Shown here one piece after another: positions 1-8,474 of a stretch of DNA of 64,000 bases. The position numbers were made by a program, and so were the translations under genes. The stretch is taken from assembly GCF_014268275.3 (NCBI RefSeq), contig NZ_CP077084.1, forward strand, positions 4,030,001 to 4,094,000. The letters run 5' to 3'. The notes below the pieces were generated by a model, which did not search any database, was not told the origin of the DNA, and saw nothing but the letters and a program-made list of their open reading frames with translations. The stretch comes from Pseudomonas tritici. Lineage in GTDB: Bacteria; Pseudomonadota; Gammaproteobacteria; Pseudomonadales; Pseudomonadaceae. Position 1 is the first letter of the stretch; each line of letters begins with the position of its first letter.

Positions 1-154
1 TCTCCCCCGCCTCGATCGCCACCAGCATGCGCCGGCTGACCCCGGATTTTTCCGAAAGCGCGGTCTGGCTGAGGTCGGCGGCGTGGCGCAGGCGACGAAC
101 GTTCTGGCTGACGTGCTGCAGGACCGAGGCCCGTTGTGGATTTTCTTTGTGCAC
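1..154 (-). CDS. XRE-family transcriptional regulator, N-terminal part (runs off left edge)
   Basis: Only the first ~51 codons lie in the window. Reading the minus strand from a GTG at 154 gives a classic Cro/cI helix-turn-helix: VSQNVRRLRHAADLSQ, then TALSEKSGVSRRMLVAIE. This is the N-terminus of the XRE family, whose Pseudomonas members often carry a C-terminal cupin sensor; that part is outside the window. An in-frame TTG lies four codons upstream, so the exact start is open. The gene is divergent from the EamA exporter at 248 and probably shares the promoter region with it, so it may regulate that exporter (inference). Confidence 0.75.
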   Translation of the reverse strand, partial: MHKENPQRASVLQHVSQNVRRLRHAADLSQTALSEKSGVSRRMLVAIEAGE

Positions 155-158
155 TATA

Positions 159-190
159 TTGCTCAATGGGTGGGTGTGCGCAGTATACTG
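159..190 (+). promoter_or_regulatory. Candidate promoter/operator between XRE regulator and EamA exporter
   Basis: The perfect 10-bp palindrome CAGTATACTG at 181-190 contains a good -10 hexamer, TATACT (184-189). TTGCTC (159-164) lies 19 bp upstream as a possible -35. The position just upstream of the exporter and just after the divergent regulator start would suit an autoregulatory operator. This is motif reading only. Confidence 0.4.
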
Positions 191-247
191 CCCAGCGTGC
201 GGCGCATTGTGCGTGCCGCGTTCTCACTGTGCAAGATCAGAGCCGCC

Positions 248-1177
248 ATGACTACCTCGACCGCGTCCCCGCGTTTCAATCGCTTCAGCAAAGCCGAATG
301 CATCCTGGTGGTGATCACCATGATCTGGGGCGGCACGTTTTTGCTGGTGCAGCACGCGATGACCGTCAGCGGGCCGATGTTTTTCGTAGGCCTGCGCTTT
401 GCCGCTGCGGCCATTGTGGTGGGCTGCTTTTCCTTGCGTACCCTGCGTGACTTGACCTTGTTCGAATTGAAGGCCGGTGTGTTTATTGGGGTGGCGATTA
501 TGTTTGGCTACGGCCTGCAGACCATCGGTTTGCAGACCATCCTGAGCAGCCAGTCGGCGTTTATCACCGCGCTCTATGTGCCATTCGTGCCACTGCTGCA
601 ATGGCTGGTGCTGGGCCGTCGCCCGGGGTTGATGCCGAGCATTGGCATCATGCTGGCGTTTGCCGGCTTGATGCTGCTGACGGGGCCGGCGGGGGCCTCG
701 CTGAATTTCAGTCCCGGTGAAATCGCTACGCTCATCGGCGCCATCGCCATTGCGGCGGAAATCATCCTGATCAGTGCATTCGCGGGGCAAGTGGATGTGC
801 GCCGGGTGACGGTTGTGCAACTGGCCACCGCTTCGCTGCTGTCGTTCCTGATGGTGGTGCCGATGGGCGAAGCGCTGCCGGGGTTTTCGTGGCTACTGCT
901 GTTCAGCGCGGTGGGCCTGGGCTTGACCAGTGCGGTGATTCAGGTCGCGATGAATTGGGCGCAGCAGAGTGTTTCGCCAACGCGGGCGACGTTGATCTAT
1001 GCCGGTGAGCCGGTGTGGGCGGGCGTGGTGGGGCGGATTGCCGGAGAACGCTTCCCGCCGATTGCGATGCTGGGGGCCGTGTTGATTGTGGCGGCGGTGA
1101 TTGTGAGTGAGATGAAGACCAAGGGGCAGAAGGCCCTTGAATTGCGGGATGCTCGGGAACAGGAACAGCAGGGGTAA
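248..1177 (+). CDS. EamA/DMT-family transporter
   Basis: A 309-aa polytopic inner-membrane protein of the drug/metabolite transporter superfamily. The sequence shows about ten hydrophobic segments arranged as two EamA repeats; the first begins ECILVVITMIWGG and contains the family-typical GLRFAAAA. These proteins export small metabolites, amino acids or toxic compounds; no substrate can be read here. ATG 248 is chosen because the hydrophilic tail MTTSTASPRF precedes the first membrane segment, whereas the longer frame from 83 crosses the promoter palindrome. It is divergent from an XRE regulator. Confidence 0.85.
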   Translation: MTTSTASPRFNRFSKAECILVVITMIWGGTFLLVQHAMTVSGPMFFVGLRFAAAAIVVGCFSLRTLRDLTLFELKAGVFIGVAIMFGYGLQTIGLQTILSSQSAFITALYVPFVPLLQWLVLGRRPGLMPSIGIMLAFAGLMLLTGPAGASLNFSPGEIATLIGAIAIAAEIILISAFAGQVDVRRVTVVQLATASLLSFLMVVPMGEALPGFSWLLLFSAVGLGLTSAVIQVAMNWAQQSVSPTRATLIYAGEPVWAGVVGRIAGERFPPIAMLGAVLIVAAVIVSEMKTKGQKALELRDAREQEQQG

Positions 1178-1208
1178 AGCCGAACCCTGTGGTGACTGGG
1201 AAATCGCT

Positions 1209-1234
1209 ATCGCGGGCAAGCCCGGCTCCCACAG
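1209..1234. repeat. Single REP element
   Basis: A GCGGGCAAGCCCGGCTCCCAC-type half-REP just downstream of the EamA gene. It is one arm of the palindromic REP family seen repeatedly in the window. No partner arm is visible nearby, and the rest of the gap to the antiporter operon shows nothing recognisable. Confidence 0.7.
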
Positions 1235-1381
1235 GGGTAAGCACTTCAAAGCCCACTCCCTCGAAACAATGCGTTATGGGAGTTTTCGGCCTACTTTGTA
1301 GGATCCTTACACATCTTGCCGTTTGGTGATCGCGAAAGCGGCACGTATGATGCATCCCAAACTCCCGCAGATTAGAAGCCT

Positions 1382-4303
1382 ATGTCCCTGATAGTTCTAC
1401 TGCTTCTGCCTTTTATTGGCAGCTGTCTGGCGGCCTTGCTGCCGCACAATGCACGTAACACCGAATCCCTGCTGGCCGGCCTGGTGGCGCTGGTTGGCAC
1501 CATTCAAGTCGCCCTGCTCTACCCCCAGATCGCCCACGGTGGCGTGATCCGCGAAGAATTCATGTGGTTGCCCAGCCTTGGGCTGAACTTCGTGCTGCGC
1601 ATGGATGGGTTTGCCTGGCTGTTCTCGATGCTGGTGCTCGGCATCGGCTCGCTGGTGTCGCTGTATGCGCGTTACTACATGTCGCCGGATGATCCGGTGC
1701 CGCGCTTCTTCGCGTTTTTCCTGGCCTTCATGGGCGCCATGCTCGGGCTGGTGATTTCCGGCAACCTGATCCAGATCGTGTTTTTCTGGGAACTGACCAG
1801 CCTGTTCTCGTTCCTGCTGATCGGCTATTGGCACCACCGTGCCGATGCCAGGCGCGGCGCGTATATGGCGCTGATGGTCACCGGCGCCGGCGGCTTGTGC
1901 CTGCTGGCGGGCGTTATGTTGCTGGGGCATATCGTCGGCAGCTATGACCTGGACCTGGTATTGGCGGCGGGCGATCAGATTCGCGCGCATTCGCTGTACC
2001 CGGTCATGCTGGCCCTGGTGTTGATCGGTGCCCTGAGCAAAAGCGCGCAGTTCCCGTTCCACTTCTGGCTGCCCCACGCGATGGCGGCTCCCACGCCGGT
2101 GTCGGCGTACCTGCATTCGGCGACGATGGTGAAAGCCGGCGTGTTCCTGCTGGCCCGCCTGTGGCCGTCGCTGTCCGGCAGCGAAGAATGGTTCTATATC
2201 GTCGGCGGCGCCGGCGCCCTCACCCTCCTCCTCGGCGCTTACTGCGCCATGTTCCAGAATGATCTCAAGGGCCTGCTGGCCTACTCCACCATCAGCCACC
2301 TCGGGCTGATCACCTTATTGCTGGGCCTTAACAGCCCGCTGGCCGCCGTCGCGGCGGTGTTCCATATTCTCAATCATGCGACCTTCAAGGCGTCGCTGTT
2401 CATGGCGGCGGGCATCATCGACCACGAAAGCGGCACGCGGGATATCCGCAAGCTCAGCGGGCTGGTGCGATTGATCCCGTTTACCGCGACCCTGGCGATG
2501 GTGGCCAGTGCGTCCATGGCCGGCGTGCCGTTACTCAATGGCTTCCTGTCCAAAGAGATGTTCTTCGCCGAAACCGTCTTTATCTCCTCGACTCAATGGG
2601 TGGAATTCGCCCTGCCGTTGATCGCGACCATCGCCGGTACGTTCAGCGTGGCCTATGCCCTGCGCTTTACCGTGGATGTGTTCTTCGGCCCGACCGCGAC
2701 AGACCTGCCGCACATCCCTCACGAGCCGCCGCGCTGGATGCGCGCCCCGGTTGAGCTGCTGGTGTTTACTTGCCTGCTGGTGGGGATTTTCCCGGCCCAG
2801 GTCGTCGGCTCTATCCTCGCTGCCGCCGCCTTGCCCGTGGTGGGCGGTGTGCTGCCGGAGTACAGCCTCGCGATCTGGCACGGCTGGAACGCGCCGATGA
2901 TCATGAGCCTGGTGGCCATGTCCGGGGGGGTGGTGCTTTACCTGCTACTGCGCAAGCAACTCAAGTTGGGCCGCTTCAAATACCCGCCCGTCATCAGCTA
3001 CTTCAATGGCAAGCGCGGCTTTGAGCGCTGCCTGGTGGTGATGATGCGCGGCGTGCGCAAGATCGAAAAACGCATCAGCACCAAGCGCCTGCAGACCCAG
3101 CTGTTTCTGCTGGTGCTGGTGGCGGTCATCGGCGGCATGATCCCGATGATCAACAGTGGCCTCAGTTGGGGCGACCGGCCGAAAATCCCGGGCTCCATCG
3201 TGTTTGTGACCCTGTGGCTGCTGGCGATCGCCTGCGCCCTCGGTGCCGCCTGGCAAGCCAAGTATCACCGGCTGGCGGCCCTGACCATGGTCAGCGTGTG
3301 CGGCCTGATGACCTGCGTCACCTTTGTGTGGTTCTCGGCGCCGGACCTGGCGTTGACCCAACTGGTGGTCGAAGTGGTCACCACGGTGCTGATCCTGCTG
3401 GGGCTGCGCTGGTTGCCACGGCGGATCGAAGAAGTGTCGCCACTGCCCAGTTCGCTGCGCAAGGCACGCATCCGTCGTCTGCGTGACTTCCTATTGTCCA
3501 CCGTTGTCGGCGGCGGCATGGCATTGCTGTCCTATGCGATGCTGACGCGCCAGACGCCCAACGATATCTCCTCGTTCTACCTGAGCCGCGCCCTGCCCGA
3601 AGGCGGCGGCAGCAATGTGGTCAATGTGATGCTGGTGGACTTCCGTGGCTTCGATACCCTCGGCGAAATCACTGTGCTCGGCGCCGTGGCGCTGACCGTG
3701 TACGCCCTGCTGCGGCGCTTCCGCCCGTCCAGGGAAAGCATGCAGCTGCCCGCGCAACAGCGCCAACTCGCGCCGGACGTGGCCACCGACCTGGTCAACC
3801 CGCGCCAGGCCAGCGATACCGCCCTGGGCTTCATGATGGTGCCGGCGGTGCTGGTGCGCCTGCTATTGCCGATTGCGCTGGTGGTGTCGTTCTACCTGTT
3901 CATGCGCGGCCATAACCAGCCGGGCGGCGGGTTTGTCGCCGGGTTGGTGATGTCGGTGGCGTTTATCCTGCAATACATGGTCGCCGGAACGCAGTGGGTG
4001 GAGGCGCAGATGAGCCTGCGGCCGATGCGCTGGATGGGCTTCGGCCTGCTCGCCGCGACCTTGACGGGCCTGGGCGCATTGTTTGCCGGGTACCCGTTCC
4101 TCACCACGCACACCTGGCATTTCAGCCTGCCGGTGCTGGGCGATATTCATGTCGCCAGCGCGCTGTTCTTCGACGTCGGCGTGTACGCCATGGTCGTCGG
4201 TTCGACGCTGCTGATGCTCACTGCCCTCGGTCACCAGTCGGTGCGAGCGCATAAACCGAGCAACCAGGCCAAGGTCGTTGCTGCAACAGAAGGAGCCGCC
4301 TGA
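1382..4303 (+). CDS. mrpA: Monovalent cation/H+ antiporter, fused subunits A and B
   Basis: A 973-aa membrane protein, the large subunit of the Mrp/Sha/Mnh multisubunit Na+(K+)/H+ antiporter. Residues ~1-500 resemble complex I NuoL/ND5, with typical helices such as FFWELTSLFSFLLIGYW and SAQFPFHFWLPHAM. The middle carries the MrpA C-terminal extension. The last ~170 residues, with LFMRGHNQPGGGFVAGLV, are an MrpB domain, so A and B are one polypeptide, as in P. aeruginosa ShaA. It leads a translationally coupled operon (TGATG overlap with subunit C). The complex exchanges cytoplasmic cations for protons and supports salt and alkaline tolerance. The start has AGAAG about 7 nt upstream. Confidence 0.95.
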   Translation: MSLIVLLLLPFIGSCLAALLPHNARNTESLLAGLVALVGTIQVALLYPQIAHGGVIREEFMWLPSLGLNFVLRMDGFAWLFSMLVLGIGSLVSLYARYYMSPDDPVPRFFAFFLAFMGAMLGLVISGNLIQIVFFWELTSLFSFLLIGYWHHRADARRGAYMALMVTGAGGLCLLAGVMLLGHIVGSYDLDLVLAAGDQIRAHSLYPVMLALVLIGALSKSAQFPFHFWLPHAMAAPTPVSAYLHSATMVKAGVFLLARLWPSLSGSEEWFYIVGGAGALTLLLGAYCAMFQNDLKGLLAYSTISHLGLITLLLGLNSPLAAVAAVFHILNHATFKASLFMAAGIIDHESGTRDIRKLSGLVRLIPFTATLAMVASASMAGVPLLNGFLSKEMFFAETVFISSTQWVEFALPLIATIAGTFSVAYALRFTVDVFFGPTATDLPHIPHEPPRWMRAPVELLVFTCLLVGIFPAQVVGSILAAAALPVVGGVLPEYSLAIWHGWNAPMIMSLVAMSGGVVLYLLLRKQLKLGRFKYPPVISYFNGKRGFERCLVVMMRGVRKIEKRISTKRLQTQLFLLVLVAVIGGMIPMINSGLSWGDRPKIPGSIVFVTLWLLAIACALGAAWQAKYHRLAALTMVSVCGLMTCVTFVWFSAPDLALTQLVVEVVTTVLILLGLRWLPRRIEEVSPLPSSLRKARIRRLRDFLLSTVVGGGMALLSYAMLTRQTPNDISSFYLSRALPEGGGSNVVNVMLVDFRGFDTLGEITVLGAVALTVYALLRRFRPSRESMQLPAQQRQLAPDVATDLVNPRQASDTALGFMMVPAVLVRLLLPIALVVSFYLFMRGHNQPGGGFVAGLVMSVAFILQYMVAGTQWVEAQMSLRPMRWMGFGLLAATLTGLGALFAGYPFLTTHTWHFSLPVLGDIHVASALFFDVGVYAMVVGSTLLMLTALGHQSVRAHKPSNQAKVVAATEGAA

Positions 4304-4647
4304 TGGAAGAAGTCATCGCAATTGCCATTGGAGTCCTGGCCGCTTCCGGCGTCTGGCTGATCCTGCGGCCACGGACGTTCCAGGTGGTGATGGGCCTGTG
4401 CCTGCTGTCGTATGGGGTCAACCTGTTCATTTTCAGCATGGGCAGCCTGTTTATCGGTAAAGAGCCGATCATCAAGGACGGCGTGCCGCAGGACCTGCTC
4501 AACTACACCGACCCGCTGCCCCAGGCGCTGGTGCTCACGGCGATCGTGATCAGCTTCGCCATGACCGCGCTGTTTCTGGTGGTGCTGCTGGCCTCGCGTG
4601 GCCTGACCGGTACTGACCATGTTGACGGCCGGGAGCCCAAGGAATGA
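4303..4647 (+). CDS. mrpC: Monovalent cation/H+ antiporter subunit C
   Basis: A 114-aa NuoK-like subunit with three hydrophobic helices. LRPRTFQVVMGLCLLSYGVN and the GVPQDLLNYTDPLPQALVLT loop are characteristic of MnhC/MrpC. Its ATG overlaps the stop of the A/B fusion by one base, and its own stop overlaps the subunit D start by four bases, giving tight translational coupling. It is an obligate membrane part of the Mrp complex. Confidence 0.95.
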   Translation: MEEVIAIAIGVLAASGVWLILRPRTFQVVMGLCLLSYGVNLFIFSMGSLFIGKEPIIKDGVPQDLLNYTDPLPQALVLTAIVISFAMTALFLVVLLASRGLTGTDHVDGREPKE

Positions 4648-6326
4648 ATTGGGTCAACCAACTGATCGTCGCACCGATCCTGCTGCCATTGCTCACCGCC
4701 GCGCTGATGCTGATGCTGGGTGAAAAACGTCGCCCGCTGAAGGCGCAGATCAACCTGGTGTCGAGCATGCTTGGCCTGGGCGTTGCCATTCTGCTGCTGT
4801 ACTGGACGCAAAAAGGCGGCCCCGGCTCGATCGGCGTGTACCTGCCGGGCAACTGGCAAGTGCCGTTTGGCATCGTGCTGGTGGTGGACCAACTGTCGGC
4901 GCTGATGCTGGTGCTCACCGGGATCATCGGCGTGAGCGCGCTGCTGTTCGCCATGGCCCGCTGGGACCGTGCGGGCACCAGTTTCCATGCACTGTTCCAG
5001 ATCCAGATGATGGGGTTGTATGGTGCGTTTCTCACCGCCGACCTGTTCAACCTGTTCGTGTTCTTCGAAGTGTTGCTGGCGGCGTCTTACGGTTTGATGC
5101 TGCACGGTTCCGGCCGCGCGCGGGTGTCGTCGGGGCTGCATTACATCGCAATCAACCTGCTGGCGTCGTCGCTGTTTCTGATTGGCGCGGCGATGATCTA
5201 TGGCGTCACCGGCACGCTGAACTTCGCCGACCTGGCGCTGAAAATCCCGCTGGTGCCGGAAGCCGATCGCGGCCTGCTGCATGCCGGTGCGGCGATCCTC
5301 GCCACCGCGTTCCTGGCCAAGGCCGGCATGTGGCCGCTGAACTTCTGGCTGGCCCCGGCCTACTCCTCGGCCAGTGCGCCGGTGGCGGCGATGTTTGCGA
5401 TCATGACCAAGGTTGGCGTGTACACCGTGCTGCGCCTGTGGACCCTGCTGTTCTCCGGCCAGGCCGGTGCGTCAGCGCTGTTTGGCGGCGACTGGCTGGT
5501 GTATGGCGGCATGGCGACCATCATCTGCGCGGCGCTGGCGATGGTGGCGGCGCAGCGTCTAGAGCGCATGGCCAGCCTGAGCATTCTGGTGTCAGCCGGC
5601 ATTCTGCTGTCGGCGGTAGGCTTCGCCCAGCCGAGCCTGACTGCTGGCGCGCTGTTCTATCTGGTCAGCTCCACCTTGGCGTTAAGCGCGCTGTTCCTGC
5701 TGGCTGAGCTGATCGAGCGTTCGCGTTCGGCCAACGATTTGCCGCTGGACGAAGAAATCGATGCGCTGCCCAAGGCCATGGAATCCCTGCATCCGCGCCC
5801 CGGCGTCAACCTGGATGATGAGCAGAAAGCCGTCGTCGGCCAGGTGATTCCGTGGACCATGGCGTTCCTCGGCTTGAGTTTTGTCGCCTGCGCGCTGCTG
5901 ATTATCGGCATGCCGCCGTTGTCCGGGTTTATCGGCAAGCTCAGCTTGTTGAGTGCGCTGGTCAATCCGCTGGGCCTGGGCGTCAGTGTCGACGAGCCAA
6001 TCCGTCCCGCTGCCTGGGGCCTTGTGGCGCTGTTGATCCTCTCCGGCCTGGCTTCGCTGATCGCCTTTGCGCGCCTGGGCATCCAGCGCTTCTGGACCCC
6101 CGAAGAGCGCCCCTCACCGCTGCTGCGTCGCTACGAGTGCGTGCCGATCTTCTTTCTGCTCGGCCTTAGCATCCTGCTGACCTTCAAGGCCGAACCGCTG
6201 ATGCGCTACACCCAGGCCACCGCCGCCAGCCTGAACAACCCGGAACGCTACGTGATGGCCGTCATGGCAACACGTCCCGTCCCCAGCCCTGAAGCCAAGA
6301 CCGCCGCGTTGGAGGTGCAGCCATGA
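4644..6326 (+). CDS. mrpD: Monovalent cation/H+ antiporter subunit D
   Basis: A 560-aa NuoN/NuoM-like proton-channel subunit with about 14 helices. FNLFVFFEVLLAASYGLMLHG and AKAGMWPLNFWLAPAYSSAS hold the Glu and Lys residues conserved in antiporter-like subunits. A hydrophilic insert lies around residues 355-395 (LIERSRSANDLPLDEE...). It is longer than many MrpD proteins (~500 aa), which fits the Pseudomonas form. ATGA overlaps couple it to C upstream and E downstream. Confidence 0.95.
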   Translation: MNWVNQLIVAPILLPLLTAALMLMLGEKRRPLKAQINLVSSMLGLGVAILLLYWTQKGGPGSIGVYLPGNWQVPFGIVLVVDQLSALMLVLTGIIGVSALLFAMARWDRAGTSFHALFQIQMMGLYGAFLTADLFNLFVFFEVLLAASYGLMLHGSGRARVSSGLHYIAINLLASSLFLIGAAMIYGVTGTLNFADLALKIPLVPEADRGLLHAGAAILATAFLAKAGMWPLNFWLAPAYSSASAPVAAMFAIMTKVGVYTVLRLWTLLFSGQAGASALFGGDWLVYGGMATIICAALAMVAAQRLERMASLSILVSAGILLSAVGFAQPSLTAGALFYLVSSTLALSALFLLAELIERSRSANDLPLDEEIDALPKAMESLHPRPGVNLDDEQKAVVGQVIPWTMAFLGLSFVACALLIIGMPPLSGFIGKLSLLSALVNPLGLGVSVDEPIRPAAWGLVALLILSGLASLIAFARLGIQRFWTPEERPSPLLRRYECVPIFFLLGLSILLTFKAEPLMRYTQATAASLNNPERYVMAVMATRPVPSPEAKTAALEVQP

Positions 6327-6811
6327 AGCGCCTGTTCCCTGCCCCGTGGCTGTCCCTGGCCCTGTGGCTGTTGTGGCTGGTGCTGAACGTGTCACTCAGC
6401 GCTGGCAACCTGCTGCTGGGTGCCGCACTGGGCTTTCTTGCACCGCTGTTGATGGCACCGCTGCGCCCGCTGCCGATTCGCATCCGCCGCCCGGGTGTGA
6501 TCATTCGCCTGTTTTTCCGGGTGGGTCGCGATGTAATCATCTCCAACCTGCAAGTGGCCTGGGGCGTATTGATCTGTGGTTCACGCCCGCCGCGTTCGCG
6601 CTTTATCAAGATCCCCCTGGACCTGCGCGACGCCAACGGCCTGGCCGCGCTGTCGATGATCACCACGGTGGTGCCCGGCACCATCTGGTCGGAACTGGCG
6701 CTGGACCGCAGCATCCTCCTGCTGCACGTGTTTGACCTCGAGGACGAAGCGTCGTTTATCGAGCACTTCAAGACCACCTACGAGCGGCCCCTGATGGAGA
6801 TCTTCGAATGA
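6323..6811 (+). CDS. mrpE: Na+/H+ antiporter subunit E
   Basis: A 162-aa protein with two N-terminal membrane helices (FPAPWLSLALWLLWLVLNVS, then LLLGAALGFLAPLL) and a cytoplasmic domain. It contains the family motif NGLAALSMITTVVPGTIWSE and the ending HVFDLEDEASFIEHFK. This matches MrpE/MnhE, needed for assembly and activity of the antiporter. It overlaps D and F by four bases each. Confidence 0.94.
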   Translation: MKRLFPAPWLSLALWLLWLVLNVSLSAGNLLLGAALGFLAPLLMAPLRPLPIRIRRPGVIIRLFFRVGRDVIISNLQVAWGVLICGSRPPRSRFIKIPLDLRDANGLAALSMITTVVPGTIWSELALDRSILLLHVFDLEDEASFIEHFKTTYERPLMEIFE

Positions 6812-7086
6812 GCGCCCTGCTCTCCAACGCGATCCTGTTCAGCCTGTTCCTGTTCTCCCTGGCCATGGTGCTGACCCTGGTGCGCCTGTTCAAAGGCCCG
6901 TCGGCACAAGACCGGGTATTGGCGCTGGACTACCTGTACATCCTGGCCATGCTAATGATGCTGGTGCTGGGCATTCGTTATGCCAGTGACACCTACTTTG
7001 AAGCGGCGCTGCTGATTGCGCTGTTTGGCTTCGTGGGCTCGTTTGCCCTGGCGAAATTCCTGCTGCGTGGGGAGGTGATTGAATGA
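6808..7086 (+). CDS. mrpF: K+/H+ antiporter subunit F
   Basis: A 92-aa, three-helix MrpF/MnhF subunit. The core LVRLFKGPSAQDRVLALDYL is diagnostic. It is translationally coupled by ATGA overlaps to subunits E and G. MrpF homologues alone have been linked to bile salt or Na+ efflux in other bacteria, but here it is most simply a structural subunit of the complex. Confidence 0.94.
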   Translation: MSALLSNAILFSLFLFSLAMVLTLVRLFKGPSAQDRVLALDYLYILAMLMMLVLGIRYASDTYFEAALLIALFGFVGSFALAKFLLRGEVIE

Positions 7087-7421
7087 TGCCGTTATGGATG
7101 GAAGCGGTGGTCGCGGTGCTGCTGGTGTTGAGCAGTGTGTTTGCATTGATTGGCGCGATTGGATTACTGCGGATGAAGGACTTTTTTCAACGCATGCACC
7201 CACCGGCACTGGCTTCGACATTAGGCGCGTGGTGTGTAGCATTGGCGTCGATTATCTACTTTTCGGTGCTCAAATCCGGGCCGGTGTTGCACGGGTGGTT
7301 GATTCCGATTTTGTTGTCGATCACGGTGCCGGTGACCACATTGCTATTGGCCCGCACCGGACTGTTCCGCAAGCGCATGGCCGGTGACGACGTCCCCGCC
7401 GAGGTCAGCAGCCGCCGCTGA
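7083..7421 (+). CDS. mrpG: Monovalent cation/H+ antiporter subunit G
   Basis: A 112-aa, three-helix MrpG/MnhG subunit. The segment ALIGAIGLLRMKDFFQRMHPPA is the family signature, with TLGAWCVAL following. It is the last gene of the operon. Its stop is followed within about 25 bp by a REPIN hairpin that may serve as transcription end or mRNA stabiliser. Confidence 0.94.
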   Translation: MMPLWMEAVVAVLLVLSSVFALIGAIGLLRMKDFFQRMHPPALASTLGAWCVALASIIYFSVLKSGPVLHGWLIPILLSITVPVTTLLLARTGLFRKRMAGDDVPAEVSSRR

Positions 7422-7442
7422 TCCCTCAAGTGGGCAGCGTAA

Positions 7443-7538
7443 AAATGTGGGAGCTGGCTGGCCTGCGATTGCGGTGGGTCAGTCAACATTTTCGGTGACT
7501 GACACGCCCTCATCGCAGGCAAGCCAGCTCCCACATTT
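7443..7538. repeat. REPIN (two inverted REP arms)
   Basis: A left arm AAATGTGGGAGCTGGCTGG and a right arm CAAGCCAGCTCCCACATTT enclose a GGTGGGTCAG...CTGACACGCC spacer. Together they form a long imperfect hairpin. It sits between the antiporter operon and the RibD-like reductase gene. Such doublets are mobilised in trans by REP-associated tyrosine transposases (RAYTs); none is encoded here. Confidence 0.85.
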
Positions 7539-7611
7539 GAATGGGTGCCAGGCGCGAGATCGGATGTGTGCCGGGGACGTCTTTCGGACATCAGGAAAAG
7601 GAATTCCCATT

Positions 7612-8163
7612 ATGGATATCAAGTGTTCCGTGTTTATCGCCGCGAGCGTTGACGGTTTTATCGCCCGGCCAGATGGCGATATCGAGTGGCTGCACCGGCC
7701 GGAATATGAGCTGGCAGCGTTGAACGGCCTGACGTATGAAAGCTACATCGCGACGGTTGATGCGCTGGTGATGGGCCGCAAAACCCTGGAAAAAGTCCTG
7801 TCGTTTGCGGAGTGGCCCTATGAGGGTATGCCGGTCATCGCCCTTTCTCACCAGGCCGTAGAAATCCCGACGTATTTGCAGGGCAAGGTCGAGGTGATGT
7901 CCCTGGACCCAATCGCGCTGGTGGCACAGTTAGCCGAACGCGGCATGAAGCATCTCTATATCGATGGTGGCCAAACGATCCAGGCGTTTCTAGACTCAGG
8001 GCTGATCAACGAGCTGATCATTACGCGTATTCCGGTGCTGCTGGGGCAAGGGATTCCATTTTTCAGCCAGGTCGGCAACGAGCATGATCTTCGCCATATC
8101 GGCACGTATGTGTCGGAGAATGGATTTGTTCAGAGTCGGTACGAAGTCACTGACAAGCGCTGA
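7612..8163 (+). CDS. Dihydrofolate reductase family protein (RibD C-terminal-like)
   Basis: A 183-aa soluble protein of the RibD C-terminal/DHFR-like fold. It starts MDIKCSVFIAASVDGFIA and has VDALVMGRKTLEKVL and LYIDGGQTIQAFLDSGLI, the NADPH-binding strand-loop elements of this family. Related proteins (YwjB/YyaP-like) are annotated as general NAD(P)H reductases; the substrate is unknown. ATG 7612 has AAAGGAA about 8 nt upstream. The longer frame from 7384 runs through the REPIN and is rejected. It stands alone between repeats. Confidence 0.85.
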   Translation: MDIKCSVFIAASVDGFIARPDGDIEWLHRPEYELAALNGLTYESYIATVDALVMGRKTLEKVLSFAEWPYEGMPVIALSHQAVEIPTYLQGKVEVMSLDPIALVAQLAERGMKHLYIDGGQTIQAFLDSGLINELIITRIPVLLGQGIPFFSQVGNEHDLRHIGTYVSENGFVQSRYEVTDKR

Positions 8164-8193
8164 TGCTCAGGCATCAGCTCCCGGAAATTTCCG
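8161..8193 (+). other. Small hairpins after the reductase gene
   Basis: TGATGC-TCAG-GCATCA (8161-8176) overlaps the stop codon and is followed by the palindrome CGGAAATTTCCG (8182-8193). There is no U-tract, so a terminator role is uncertain; RNA processing or protein binding is equally possible. Confidence 0.3.
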
Positions 8194-8214
8194 ACAGCGT
8201 TCTAAGGTTGCCCC

Positions 8215-8474
8215 TCGGAAGATGACGCCCTAATCTTCGGTGGTCGCTGAAAACTCAGCGACCGGGTTTCGCAGCCCGGTTAAACTCTAGACGCACAGCG
8301 TCCACCTCAAGATAGCGGGCGCTTTTTTATGCCTGATGTTATGGCGGCTGTGCGCGGGATACCTTCGGGTATGCCGGGTGCCTAGAGTCCCGGTCTGCGA
8401 ACCTGCGTACAGCTGCCACCCCGGTATCGTTTCGCAGCGATGGGTGGTGGCTCCAATACTCTAGGAGCTTCGTC
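8215..8474 (+). promoter_or_regulatory. Structured 5' leader of the DUF6124 gene
   Basis: About 250 nt before the DUF6124 start carry four clear stem-loops: GGTCGCTGA-AAAC-TCAGCGACC (8242-8263), ACCGGG...CCCGGT (8261-8280, partly overlapping the first), GACGC-ACA-GCGTC (8290-8302) and ATACC-UUCG-GGUAU (8359-8372). A GC-rich stretch plus T6 lies at 8313-8328. The last part pairs GCCACC near 8417 with GGTGGC near 8447, close to the ribosome-binding site AGGAG (8463-8467). I recall similar leaders in front of other small Pseudomonas genes of this class. Function is unknown; a cis-regulatory RNA is inferred. Confidence 0.5.

Noticed and set aside
7384..7611. N-terminal extension of the RibD-like reductase through the REPIN
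   Set aside because: Repeat-derived residues; ATG 7612 has a good ribosome site and matches the family start.
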